Shown here: positions 39,437-51,446 of the stretch, piece by piece
Numbering within the stretch: position 1 is the first letter of the stretch
Layout of the letters: each line of letters starts with the position of its first letter
Assembly (NCBI GenBank): GCA_019722365.1
Contig: JADFUC010000936.1
Location: 372,001-436,000 of the forward strand
Reading direction: 5' to 3'
Source of the DNA: Lithospermum erythrorhizon
Taxonomy: Eukaryota; Streptophyta; Magnoliopsida; Boraginales; Boraginaceae
DNA: 64,000 nucleotides
Translations under genes and position numbers: made by a program
The notes under the pieces: model-generated
What the model saw: only the letters and a program-made list of their open reading frames with translations
Told to the model about the DNA's origin: nothing
Databases searched by the model: none

Positions 39437-39610
39437 TACTCCCTCCGTCTCTATTTAGCAAAAATTTAATTGTTTCATTTATTAATGCAAAAACATTGAA
39501 ATTCGTTTGGTCTCCTCTATTGGTTGATAACTTTTATAAGGAAAATTGATTGTAAAATCAATAATTGTGTTAATAAAATAACAATCAAATAAATAGAGAC
39601 AGAGGGAATA
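39437..39610. mobile_element. Stowaway MITE
   Basis: TACTCCCTCCGTCTCTATTT at the left is inverted at the right as AAATAGAGACAGAGGGAATA, with TA at both edges. About 174 bp. This is the clearest Stowaway copy in the window. Confidence 0.8.
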
Positions 39611-39635
39611 TTAAATAAGCGAAAAATATATACAA

Positions 39636-39761
39636 CATGCCCCGATGGCCCGATGCCTCTAAAGAATCTCCCACCGCCTAATCTAATTTTAAGGTATTCA
39701 TGCCCCGATGGCCCGATGCCTCTAAAGAATCTCCCGCCGCCTAATCTAATTTTAAGGTATT
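39636..39761. repeat. Two 63-bp tandem copies differing by one base
   Basis: The unit starts CATGCCCCGATGGCCCGATG and ends TTTTAAGGTATT. Copies occupy 39636-39698 and 39699-39761, and the only difference I see is CCCACCGCC versus CCCGCCGCC. It is much GC-richer than the surrounding intron. Confidence 0.95.
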
Positions 39762-40348
39762 GGATAGTACACAACATTTCATGTGATAAGTTCAATTGTT
39801 TCCAAATTGACCCGAGAGAATATCATGTAAACATTATATAAATAACCATATGTCTATCAAAAAGATCGTTACTTTATTTTAAAATGGTCAAAATTAACAA
39901 CATTCGTAACCTTAATTGATTAAAAAACTCGATTTATATCATACTCTTGTCAACCTACAATTTTGCACAACTATTAAGAAAAAATAAAAAATAATCAAAA
40001 TATGCATTGAAAATATAAAATATAAATTAATTGAAACTATATTATTGGTTAGTTAACAAATTTAAAAAAAAAATAGTCAAAAGTATATTGAAAATATAAA
40101 ATTATAATTTATTATGCTGGAATAACAAATATTTTGAAATAAAAAAATTATGCTAGAATGACAACTAAAAAAAGGGAAGGGAGTATCATACAACATATCA
40201 AATATATTTAAAAAACCAAAAATTCACAAATCAAATACATTAAAGCAATAATATGGGAAGATTCATTAATAATTACCTTTTTGAAATTAAGCAATTACTC
40301 TAATTTTGTGTTGCTGAAAGCAAATAACAAATAAATTTACTTTGATTG

Positions 40349-40361
40349 TGTATATATATGC
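40349..40361 (-). promoter_or_regulatory. Candidate TATA box of the SR gene
   Basis: CATATATATAC on the minus strand lies about 30 nt upstream of the likely transcription start near 40320. The leader exon would then run from about 40320 to the donor at 40277. Confidence 0.5.
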
Positions 40362-41373
40362 CATTTGTTCCGGGAGTCTCGAGAAGCTTCTACTATTGGG
40401 CTTTATTTGGACTATTCAACAACTAATTTATGGCCCAATATTTCCCGTTTTATCTTTATTAGCCCACTTATTAATGGGCTGTATTGGGTTGAGATTTTTG
40501 TCCGACTAGTTCTACTTCGATATCCAAAAAAATTCAACATTTTCTTAATTATTAGTCATGTTTAGGTGAATGATTTGAGATGTTGCCCTTAGTGTGACAT
40601 GTTAAAAGATAGTAAAAATATTTGATGATGGGGTGAGAAAATATCTCATTTGGGGAGCCATGCACTGGAGCGAAAAGCATGGTGCTTTTAAAGATATAAT
40701 TATATTTTCACTTTATTCAAGAGAATGACGTAACCACTCTCGTTGGGCTAATAAAAAGCGAACGCTGAAACGCCTTTTAAATGCCTATTGTATATGAACC
40801 GTACGCTCAAATATCATACTTATAGAATGATCCAACGGTGTGTAACTATGTAGGCTTCTTTCATACAATACATTTGTAATCTCTTAAGATGGGGCTTAGT
40901 GAGAGAGTAATCAGATGTGATAGGAAATTATTGTTTGTAAAGATGTACTCCAGTAGATAGTCTTATTGTCAACAAGTATGTAAGGTTGTAATAATCTCGA
41001 GCATGGGCCTAGATCTCAATGGACACCTAAACCGAAATAGGACCAAAAAACTATGATAGGCCTCCTCATGATCCATTAACAAAAGAAGCTAGACTAAAAC
41101 TTAGGTCCAAATCATACTCCCTCTAAAGTCTAGTCAGTACTAGTCGACTTTGGTACCCATCTGGCCTCTGCTCTGGCCTTGCTGCAGATTTGAATCGAAC
41201 CCGACCCTGGCTCTGGCTCGGGATTGCATTTTAACCGAAAACCTGCCCCTGCCCGGCCTGCCTGACAAATCCTGCCCGACGGCTCTGGCTCGGGTTCTCG
41301 CTATTTTCGTTCCGGCCTGCCTCGTTATTTTCGGTTTTTTTCTCGTTATTTTCACGGCTCTGCTATTTCTAAG

Positions 41374-41409
<36 letters not shown>

Positions 41410-42746
41410 TTAATTTTTAATTAAATTAATCGGGTTCGTTCTCGAACCGAACCGAAATTTTTTCGTTTTATTGCCAACCTAAATCGTCTCGGTTCCAATC
41501 GGTTCCTCCACTTCGTTATTTTCGTTCGGTTCGACTCTGCCTCGTTCTGATTAGATTTCAAGTTCTAAACTACTGCCATCTATCTCTTTTACTACACCAT
41601 TCCTTTTATAATAAATGATTATATATGGAAACTTTACATTTTATAATAATCGATTGCTTATAATTTTAATATAATTTTATATAATTTCAATATAGCTTTT
41701 TTATAATCTCAAATGTGACTTTTCATAATAAATCAATTTTTATCTAAATAAATTTTAATAGTCATCACTTCTCAATAGTAAATAGTCACTAATACTCGTA
41801 GCAAGAAAGTCGGTGTTTAGAGAGTGATTAAAGTGAGATTTACCAAATCAAGGGCACTGAAAGTAGCAAGTAAATCTCAGTCAAGTGCACATTAATTCAT
41901 ACCCTCCCCCCTTAAAAAAGGTCGTACATCCGTACTGTACAAAGAAGTAAATAATGCCAAAAGAAAATGTTAGCTGTTCTGCAATTCTTCTCACGCGTAG
42001 ACTTGCCACAAAGTACAGTTGTGTTGACATTTGACAATCTACCTCCTTGCTCTAAACTTTGACTTCAATTTTACATTTTTTTTTTCTTTGTTTTTAGGTC
42101 TCTATAAGCGATTCACCTGCAGATGGAGAAAAAAATAACGTAGTATCGATAGATATAAGAATCATAAGATGCCGGTGAAAGTTTTATCCAATTATAGTGG
42201 TACCAAAAAGATTGTGTTATTTGTGTACACTCTGGCATGGCTTTCAGCTATACCACCTATACTTTCATACATTCTTACTCCCTTTTTCTGACTCCTAATT
42301 TGTATGTTTGTGTATGCAAATAATATAACTATGCAAATAATATAACTAACTTTCTCTCTTACTAGTATATATAAAATATTATTATATCAGAATAAATAAT
42401 ATGTAATTAACAGCCTCCATCTTATTGTAATTTTATTCGACTCCATTTGTAAGATCCAATTAAGCAGAGTCTTTGAAGTTCATTCCATAGCCTTAAAGAC
42501 AAGTGTCACTTGTCCAAGATCTTAAGTGCACCGCTATAATCTCAAGTATCATAAATATCCATGTCAAACCATCATTCTATGCGAATGTGAATCAATCGCT
42601 ATAACGTTCAATAGCCTCTCAAACACTTCGAACTAACTTTAGGCATCGTGGTGGCTTCAACCTAATTTCTACCGTGTGGTCTGTGCATAACAACTCCCCG
42701 GCTTCATCACTCGAGACAATACGAAACAACGAGCAACTTCATAATA
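40362..42746. other. Intergenic, with a GC-rich repetitive patch and a TA microsatellite
   Basis: No gene is supported. At about 41150-41560 there are repeats of GGCTCTGGCTCGGGTT, GTTATTTTCG and CGAACCGAACCG, split by a TA run at 41374-41403. AACCG-rich motifs are common in subterminal regions of Ac-like hAT elements, but no termini were defined. The 71- and 87-codon frames here reflect this low-complexity DNA. Confidence 0.5.
41374..41403. repeat. (TA)n microsatellite
   Basis: About 15 uninterrupted TA units. Confidence 0.95.
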
Positions 42747-43168
42747 GTGGCCGTGAGCCGGGATATCAGTAAACAACCAGCCTCGGGGACTTTACCTCAC
42801 ATATCCCGAGGCTCAAACCAAAGGATCCAAATTCAAACCAACGACGTGGGAGAGCTATCACTTTGGGAAATAATCCCGCCACACCAACCCGCAGTAAGTC
42901 AGCGTAATTCCACGACTGTGGCTCGAGATATCTCATCCTCCATTCCCTCGCTTCGCACGCCTGGGCGAAGTGGAAGCATCAAAAAAGAAAGTGTAAGTGC
43001 ATCCGATCCAAATCAAGTTCAAGGGAAGTCGGATGTGTGTTTTTGAGGAAAAAGTATCAAGATGGATGCTATTATCGCCGCCTTAGAGAAAATAGAGAAG
43101 CGGAAATTTCTCAAAGATTTGGAAACATCAAGTTTCAAAGAACAAAGAGCTAGGCACATATTAAGTTA
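42747..43168 (+). pseudogene. Possible first ORF of the PIF/Harbinger element (remnant)
   Basis: A 99-codon frame (42747-43046) rich in Ser/Pro/Gln is followed, in another frame at about 43057-43168, by a charged helix-like stretch (ALEKIEKRKFLKD ... EQRARHILS, then stop). The latter resembles the coiled C-terminus of proteins encoded beside plant Harbinger transposases. No Myb/SANT domain is visible. The assignment rests mostly on its position 5' of the transposase remnant. Confidence 0.35.
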
Positions 43169-43385
43169 AGCATACTCATACAGAATCGCACTAAAACGAG
43201 CACCTGGATTTGCATTGAAGAAAGATGTTTAAATATGCCTACAAAGCTGAAGCTCAGTTCGATCATTAAGGTTTTATGTTTGAGTGTTTTAGTAATAATT
43301 TGTGTGGTGTGTTTACTTTTCTGAATGTTGTTGTACGTTCGAAAGTGTGTTTTATTAATAAAAGTATTTTTATTAATAAAAGTGA

Positions 43386-43508
43386 TGTGACTTATCAATG
43401 ACAAGCCCATCCCGTGCAGATAATGAATGTGACTTATCAATGACAAAACCATACCCTACAGACAATGACTGTGACTTATCAATGACAAGACCATACCATG
43501 CACAATGA
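43386..43508 (+). repeat. Three tandem copies of a 42-bp unit
   Basis: TGTGACTTATCAATGACAA starts at 43386, 43428 and 43470, each followed by a CCATACC-type tail and GACAATGA. The array sits between the two coding remnants of the Harbinger element. Confidence 0.9.
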
Positions 43509-43766
43509 TTTAACCACACCCATATATTCATTCAATTTGGTATATTAGATTTGAAATCCGTCAATAATTATAACGTCCATAATTTATCTGACAAAAGTAA
43601 CATGTTTGAATTATATTCTTACCAAACCTTATCTTTTAATTCAATTCCTTAAGTGTTTCGAATGCTTCGAAATCCGACAATCTTACACTATAAATATCAC
43701 AAATCGAAATACAAGTTATATCTCAACCTTTATCCATAATACATCCTCAAATATTTAGTGTGTTTT

Positions 43767-44850
43767 ATGAGTATGGATCCACCACCTTTCGAATTCAACA
43801 TTGAAAAGTTCCAACAACAATATGAGTTGGAAGAGTCTTTACTTGAACAACAATCACTTTTACTTCGAGAATGGCAAGCTTCAAGTAATCGAACACATAG
43901 GAGGAAATACATAGATAGAGATCACGCAGCTCGGCATTACAAGAGGCTCTGCGGAAGACCACTTTAAGTAAAACACCAACCCACACGCATCCACAATTTC
44001 ACTCCGAGATAGCCTGGATGAAGACCACTATTTCTTCAGATTGTAAAAGTCCTGCTTCTACCCATGACATCTACTTCACTCAACGGCGAAGAATTCGCAA
44101 ACTTGGTCTCTCCCCCTTCAAAGTGTAATCGCACCATACGCATGTTAGCCTATGGAGTACCATGGATGCTTGTGGATGCAGTAATGCGGAAAATTGAGAA
44201 AGTATTGTAATCGAGTGCCTCAAATTTTTTGTGAAGTGGATCATAGCCATATTCAGACCACTTATTTGGCGGGTGCCTAATGAAATGGACTGAGAGACTC
44301 CTTGCCAGTTGGTCAACAACATGATTTTCCAAGAATGATTGGGAGTATTGACTGTATGCATTGGCAGTGGAAAAATTGTCCCAAAGCTCGCGCGGCGCTC
44401 ACTAAAGGGATACTTCTAGGCACAACAACAACAATAACTTGCTGGTTACATCATATGACCTATGGATATGGCATGCTTTCTTTGGGTTATCAGGTACATT
44501 AAACGATATCAATGTGTTAGATAGGTCCCCGTTGTTCGAATTATATCGAGACAAGTTCTCCACTGCAAACTACACCGTGAATGGTCGCAATTACAACTTG
44601 ACATACTATCTCACGATGGAATCTATCCCAAACGGCCCTGTGGTTTCGTCTAATCAATTCACTTTCCCCAAGGTGAGAAAGCTCAATTGTTCGTAGCACT
44701 CCAAGAATCTTGTCGAAAAGACGTGGAACGTGCATTTGGAGTTCTCCAAGCACGTTTTAGTATCATTCGACAACCAGCAAGATTGTGGGATTTGAACGTC
44801 TTATAAAAAATTATGAGGGCGTGCATTATATTACATAATATGATCAGCGG
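43767..44850 (+). pseudogene. PIF/Harbinger transposase (HARBI1/ALP1-like), multiply frame-shifted
   Basis: Conserved pieces appear in order but in changing frames. The N-terminus has RRKYIDRDHAARHYKRL (about 43900-43960) and then a stop. The decayed middle has an AYGVP segment and VIECLKFFV. The catalytic region reads [16 protein letters not shown] (about 44330-44390), then [23 protein letters not shown] and NYTVNGRNYNL. After another frameshift, KDVERAFGVLQARFSIIR (about 44720-44770) and ACIILHNMI follow. These are hallmarks of plant Harbinger DDE transposases, including the domesticated ALP1-like group. At least three frameshifts and several stops make it non-functional. Terminal inverted repeats were not defined. 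Confidence 0.88.
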
Positions 44851-47596
44851 AGGGATTTAACGAGGATATGTACAATCGGTTGGGAGGGCCCGATTCCTCA
44901 AATCACCCGCCGGCCCGAGCTCATCATCTCAAAGGCCAAATCACGTGCTACCAGAGTTTGAAGTGCATGTTCAAGCTGTGATTCCGACCGACATTCATAT
45001 CAGATCTAAAATTGGTGATGTCTAAACATATCCAACAGTGTTAAGATTTCCTCACAACACATTTGGCAAAAGTTCGAGCCAACCAAAATTAGATTTTCAA
45101 ATTGTATGTTTACTTTTAAAAATGTTCGGAAGCAGGTTCAATGTTGTATTTTCCGAATAAATTGTATGTTTGCTTTGTCTTTAAATAATATCATGTATTG
45201 TTGTGGATTTTAAGACTATAATAATTTTTTTTTTAATAATTATAGCGACAAAATAAATTAAATTATTTTTTCATGTTTGAAAAATAAATATAAAAATGTT
45301 TATTATTATTATTTGAAATATAATTATAATTATAAAATTATAATAACATATAATAATAAGAGAGAGAATGAATATATGATGGCAGATATGTTAATTGATG
45401 TGATGAAAGAAAATTTATATTATGGAAAAAGAAAAAAATGAAATATGTTTTTAAATATCTATTATTGGAAGAGCGTAAAGATTATAAGTATATTTGATTT
45501 ATATGGAAGAATAATAAAGCCGACACAGATGAAATATTTGGTGGCATTTAAATACCTTCTATCGGCATTTTACCAAGCAGTAATTTCTGAAAAAAGAGCA
45601 CATCAATAAAAAAATTAGAAGGGATGGATATTCGTACAACTAACAACTTCATAATAATTTTAAAATTTTGTCAATTCATTCTTATTAATCTACTTTGTTA
45701 CATATTTTCAGATTTCATAACAATATATAATCTAAACGGAAATTTTCATAGTCTAGTGAAATCGTATCTTAGAGAGCTACTAATTCACATTTTATTTAAA
45801 TTAGATTGTAATGCTCAATTTATGTTTGTAAGTTAGAGAAATGTTACAACAATTGTTCATATTTCGTCTAAATTATATCACTATACGAATCAACCCAATA
45901 TTGTTTTTTATAGAAATCGAGACATTCTAAGTGTCAGTTTCACCACTCAGTCAACAATGAGTCAATTGCATATACATATGTTTCGAATTTTCAATTCACC
46001 ACTCATCATCAACATCAAGGAAAGCCTTTCTGGCCCTAGTAGTCAAGTCAATTCTTACAGTTTCCACAAAATTATTCCATGTCTACCAATTCTTCCAAGT
46101 AAATTCCGTGTTAGCTATTTTGGAATCGATCAAATAAATCCTCATCAATTTCTTTATTTGTAGGAAATTTACTACCTAGCCGCTTTCCACACTTTAATGG
46201 AAAGATACAACCATGATACAATGATGAATAGTTTTAATAAAAGTACGAAATCGTTACATTAAAGATTTCTCAACATCTTTATTTTAAGATAATATAAAAG
46301 AGTTAATCGCAATGAATAATTTCAATACAAACATGTATTAAGAATACTTATTTTATTGAGTAACAAGAAGTGTATATCTAATCTAATTAAACAAACCTTA
46401 CTTCAATATGTGAGTTATTTATTGTTTTATCTAATACAAAATGAAATTCACTTGAAAATTACACTTGATAATTATTCAAAGTACTGAATCAACTCCACTT
46501 TACAATTAGTCGTTTTCCATTAATACGTGTATGAACAATTCAATGTCAACTACTTCTTATAATATTCTTTAAACAATTCAACCATGTATAAAAGTATATA
46601 GCTCGTAAGACACAATTTATAAATCGTTTACCGTGACCAGGAGGATAATATTTCACCATCAATATATCATTAATCAACACTAATAAGTATCTTACTTATA
46701 GACTTGTATAATCCCTCGCCATTATTTTATTCCATTATTTCTGTCTAACGAATGCAAACCGAAATTCCAAATCAAATCTTATTGGTCTATAGTGGTCATC
46801 ACTCATTGTATTATATTTATATAAATAATTTCGTGGAAATGAAAATGGATTATTTTACCAATTCATACCTGATTCAGAAAACTAATTTAATAAGTAGCAT
46901 CCATTATATTCAGTGGCAGAATTTAGAAAAAATGAAAGGAAGGCAACGTTTTTCCCTAAATTTTAAAAAAAAATTTAAAGCTTTATTTTTCAAATATAAA
47001 TAATTTGTATTAAAAATATAGTAAACTGCCTTCTCCTCAAATAATGAAAACCCTAAATATATATATGTGTTGCTTTTTAGCTTCCCTTTAATTTCTAAGG
47101 CTCAAACTTCCTAATCAGTCTATACGATTCCTTGATAGGGTACTACATTTAAGGGTGCAAGCTAATTAATTTTTCCTTAATACTTAGATACCTACTTTTA
47201 AGTATATACTGTAGTATTAATCAAAATTTAATATAATGTTAAACATATGTAGTAGGGGGAATTTTTTCAATGAAATGGTTCACAAATATTCAAGTTAATA
47301 ACTAGCCTGTCTGTCACTATCTGTAATTTGTTTGTATTCTTTTATGAAAGTTCCATACCACATTAAATAAACCCTTGTCAATTCTGCAAATGCAATTGAA
47401 TTGAAACTTCCTCATGCTGTCCGAAAGGAAAACACATGGTTGGAAAGTAGATTACATGAGTGTTTCTGAGATAATTACATAAGTAGCCCCTAAAGTTTGA
47501 TGAAAATTAAAATTTAGTCCTTATAATTTATACTGTGCACATTTAATCCTTGAAGTTACATAAAGTTATTAAAATATGATTCTTGAACTTACATAA
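44851..47596. other. Intergenic, AT-rich
   Basis: The first few hundred bases may be the 3' part of the Harbinger element. Beyond that I see only AT-rich DNA, with frames up to 83 codons and no motif. Confidence 0.5.
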
Positions 47597-47983
47597 GTTA
47601 CACAAATGATTTTCTTTAGTATGTACATTTTCTTAAAGACAAAACTATTTGTATAACATTTATATAACATTAAAAGCTAAACGTATACCAACTCATATTC
47701 CAAGAATTAAATCTCTTTTTTATATATAATTTCAATAATTATTTTTGTAATTAACTCGAATATTTCTGACACACACCAATCTGCCAACCCATGAGTTACA
47801 CAAATGGTTTCTGTTAATATGTACACTTTTTTAAAAACAAAATTATTAACATAATATTTATGTAACATTAAAAACTAAATGTGTACCAATTCAGATTTCA
47901 AGAATTAAATCTCGCATTTTATTAAATTTTAATAATTATTTATGTAATAAACTCGAGTATTTCTGACACACATCTGCCAACCC
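47597..47983. repeat. Tandem duplication of about 190 bp upstream of the IQM gene
   Basis: GTTACACAAATGRTTTC...AAGAATTAAATCTC...ATTTCTGACACACA...CTGCCAACCC occurs at about 47597-47790 and again at 47795-47983. The copies are diverged by substitutions and small indels. The second copy ends about 20 bp before the candidate TATA box of the IQM gene. Confidence 0.9.
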
Positions 47984-48003
47984 CCCTTCCCCTCTTGTGT
48001 TTA

Positions 48004-48013
48004 CTATATATAT
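48004..48013 (+). promoter_or_regulatory. Candidate TATA box of the IQM gene
   Basis: CTATATATAT follows a C-rich stretch. A transcript starting about 30 nt later would have a leader exon to 48277 (AAAAG|GTAAAA) and a leader intron to TTCCTCAG at 48728, resuming 32 nt before the ATG. This is inferred from splice-site sequence. Confidence 0.45.
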
Positions 48014-48760
48014 CCATTCCTATGATTCTATAGATTGGTAACAGACAGCTCTCATCTGCTAACTTAAATGTTGTTGAAAGAGAAACTAAACCAAGATTCT
48101 TTACTGTTTTTCTATCAACGTCAAACAAAAACAAGAATCACATTTTTTTCATTGTTCACCTTTGTGTAACATATTTCTTTTACTCAGTGCCCACATTCAA
48201 AGAATCCATTTTTCTTTATTTGGTAGTATCTCTTTGGTCTTGCAGTCAAACTTGAAGTATTCTTTTTATACCAAAAGGTAAAAAGTTACTATGTTTTTTA
48301 TGTTTATACTATTTTGGTTCTTTACTGTTGAACTTTTAAGATTCAATCTTTATGAGAAATGTGAAATTGGTTTGTTTTTAGTTGATGTATTATTTAAGAT
48401 TCATTTGTTCTATGGGCATATAAAATATGAAATGTATTCTGTTGTATATTTTGTTATGGTCTTGAATCATGATGTATATGTGTTGCTAATAAAATATGTA
48501 ATTATCATGAGTTGGTCTAGAACTAGTTAGTTGTCTGAAGTACACTTCATATTGAAGCATTTTGCAAGGGAATTTTGTGACTAAAAGTTGATTGTATCAT
48601 GCAAATATGTTTGATTTGACTCAGAGAGATTAGCAAAGATAGTTGTCTTCATTAGTACTGAGTAGTAATTTCATGATGCCTGCATTTTGCTAAAAGTTAT
48701 TAATGTGTAATCTTGAATATTTCCTCAGGTTGTTAAAAGAAACGCCAGAACTTTAAAGCG

Positions 48761-51446
48761 ATGGGGGCGACTCTTTCCTGTCCCTTCTCCATTATTGATG
48801 ATTTGGATAGTAAGTTAGAATCGTTTTTCGTTAGATCAATCGGTTACAGAGCTGATGATGCTAAGGCTGGAAATCAATCTGCTAGTTATGATGGCCTAGA
48901 ATCTGAAAAGACTATGTTTAAGTCATTTAGCTCTCGAAGGATGATAGTTGAAGGATCTCTTAGTTTTAAAGGGAGGGAACTGGAAACCGAACTTATACTA
49001 AAAGCTCCTATGTTGAGTGACAGTGCTATGGTTAGATCACCTAACCGTGCCTGCAAGGGGCTTGGGGCTAAGATGAACTCTCCCAGGAATTTGGTAGAGA
49101 AAAATAGCCCAAGGGTTGTATCAGAGTCTGGTGATGAAAGGCATTTGGCTGCTATTAGGCTGCAAAAGACATATAAAAGCTTCAGAACCCGAAGGCAGCT
49201 AGCAGATTGTGCTGTTTTAGTAGAGCAAAGATGGTCAGTACACATTCATTTTTTATAATGCTGGATGTTAATATATTTAACAAAGTAGATCCTATTCATA
49301 TATAGCTGAATGGAGACGTTGTATTTATATAGTCGACCAAACTTAATGGGATAAAATTTGGTTTGGTTTGGTATTTATATTAAATTTTGAAGTATCATTT
49401 TCAGGTGGAAGCTGTTAGATTCTGCAGAATTGAAGAGTTGTTCTGTTTCGTTCTTCAACATTGAAAAACCTGAGACTGCCATTTCGCGGTGGTCAAGGGC
49501 GAGAACAAGAGCTGCTAAGGTAGGTTGAATAGACCCTCTAAAAGGCCTTGCTATCTTTCGGCTCACGTTCCTGATACTAACCGTGTCTAAATTGCAGGTG
49601 GGAAAAGGTTTGTCCAAGGACGATAAGGCACGTAAACTTGCTTTGCAACATTGGCTGGAGGCTGTAAGTTCAATTAACTCGACAAGTACAATGAACATGA
49701 ACATTATGTTCATCCCTGCTAACTTCACAATGAATATGCAGATTGATCACAGGCATCGTTATGGTCACAATCTTCAATTTTATTATGTCAACTGGCTCCA
49801 GTGTGAGAGTAAACAGCCTTTCTTCTACTGGTAAGATTTTTTGTTATCGGAAGGAGGATACCGTTGCTAATTTTAGTGATTACCGAAGTCTGCTTTATCT
49901 GAGCTTTCCTGTCTGAATTGCAGGCTGGACATTGGAGAAGGTAAAGAAGTAAATCTTGAGAAATGTCCTCGGTCTAAACTTCAACAGCAGTGCATCAAAT
50001 ATCTTGGTCCTGTAAGTTCCTCAGCAATTTGTATTTAAATTTCTATCTGCTTCACTTAGATATACATGAGAACAAGCACATACCATTTGGAACACAGTTT
50101 ATTGACTTTGACCTCTTTCGTCACAGTCGGAAAGAGAGGAATTTGAAGTTGTTATAGAGAATGGAAGGTTAAAATACAAGCAGAGTCTGGAGCTTCTAGA
50201 CACAAAAGGAGGGCCTGAAGATACAAAATGGATATTTGTTCTGAGTGTGTCGAAAAATTTATATGTCGGGCAAAAGAAGAAGGGTACATTTCAGCATTCG
50301 AGCTTCCTAGCTGGTGGCGCCGCATTGGCTGCTGGAAGACTAGTAGTAGAAGATGGAGTTCTAAAGGTGCGAACCATAGTTTTCATATCTTTTGCTAAGA
50401 GTTCAATTTATATCTAGAAAATTTGTTAGTGTTGTTCATTGACAAAATTGTGGAATGTTAAAGGCTGTCTGGCCTCACAGCGGACACTATCTCCCCACGG
50501 AAGAAAATTTTGAGGAGTTTATGTCATTCCTCGAGCAACTAGGCGTTGATCTCAGTGTTGTCCAGGTATGGCTATTTAAAAGACAAGATAAACATGAACT
50601 CAATGCAATAAGTGTTAGAATGCAACTTATAGTAGTACGAATTAGATGCAAATATAACTTTCTTATTTCCTGCAGAAAGCACCAACCGATGAGGATGAAT
50701 TCTCTATCTTTAGAAAGGAGAATAGTTCTCTCCATATTTCCATGAAAGAACAAGAAATTAGCCAGTCTAGTGAACCGGATAATTATGGAAACATGGATGA
50801 AGAGAAGCTTGAAACGTCTCAAAACTGCGCTTTGTCAAGAAGGTTCCAGTCGAAGATTTCTTCGATTGAAATACCTAAAAGAGAGAATATCTTTGAGTTG
50901 TTCAGAAATGATGAACAACAGAAGCAGCAGCAGACGCTACCTTGTAGTACAGAATGTGTGCAATTACCAGTTGATGGATATGAAAGCGCGGAGGAATCTT
51001 TATCAGATACTGAGTACGAGTACTCAAAACATAATTTGTTTGACAAGGATCAAGAGGAAGAATACGAGAAACCAGTCCCAAAAGAGAAGATCCTAAAAAG
51101 AATAAACTCTCACAAGGGAATGAAATCATATCAGTTGGCTCGACAGTTGTCTTGCAAATGGACTACAGGTGCCGGACCACGAATAGGATGTGTGAGAGAC
51201 TATCCTTCAGAGCTCCAAGTGCGGGCTCTCGAGGAGGTGAATCTGTCTCCACGATCAAGGACACCTTCAACACATTTCTCTCCAACATCGAGAAGTACAT
51301 CTTCAACTCCTCGCATGGCCTCCCGACTCAGTCCCAGAATTTCGACAAACTTATGTCGAGGAATAAGTGTTGGCAAAAGTCCACTTGCTTTCGAACATGA
51401 AATGGTAGGTGAAGACGTCACCCACCAGGACAAGAAATATAGTTAA
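48761..51446 (+). CDS. IQ-motif calmodulin-binding protein, IQM family
   Basis: Eight coding exons: 48761-49233, 49405-49519, 49598-49663, 49742-49830, 49924-50011, 50127-50366, 50464-50565 and 50676-51446. They join in frame to 647 residues. An IQ-like motif ([20 protein letters not shown], about 130-149) precedes WWKLLD. The conserved IQM core then runs from HRHRYGHNL (about 221) through [27 protein letters not shown] and TKWIFVLS to [16 protein letters not shown] and [11 protein letters not shown] (about 370). The C-terminal 250 residues are acidic, then basic and Ser/Pro-rich, and include [22 protein letters not shown], a block seen in the longer IQM proteins. Family members bind calmodulin without calcium; some act in stomatal movement and stress signalling. 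The exact paralogue is uncertain. It is convergent with nCBP. Confidence 0.92.

Larger units (their letters stand above)
39354..40276 (-). other. Leader intron of the SR gene
   Basis: A donor AAAAAG|GTAATT at 40277/40276 and an acceptor TTTTGTTGTAG|GTG at 39354/39353 bracket this stretch, with the start codon 8 nt into the next exon. A leader intron is common in plant SR genes. It holds a MITE (39437-39610) and a 63-bp tandem duplication (39636-39761). Confidence 0.5.

Noticed and set aside
39517..39795. 92-codon minus frame with a repeated KIRLGGGRFFRGIGPSGH peptide
   Set aside because: The repeat comes from the 63-bp tandem duplication, which is a multiple of three; the frame lies in a leader intron and shows no family similarity.
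41140..41413. Overlapping 71- and 87-codon frames
   Set aside because: They arise from low-complexity GC-rich repeats and a TA microsatellite.
43386..43508. Three regular 42-bp repeats considered as a CRISPR-like array
   Set aside because: The units are contiguous tandem copies without unique spacers, in a plant transposon.
49375..49728. 117-codon minus frame within the IQM gene
   Set aside because: It is the antisense shadow of IQM exons 2 and 3.
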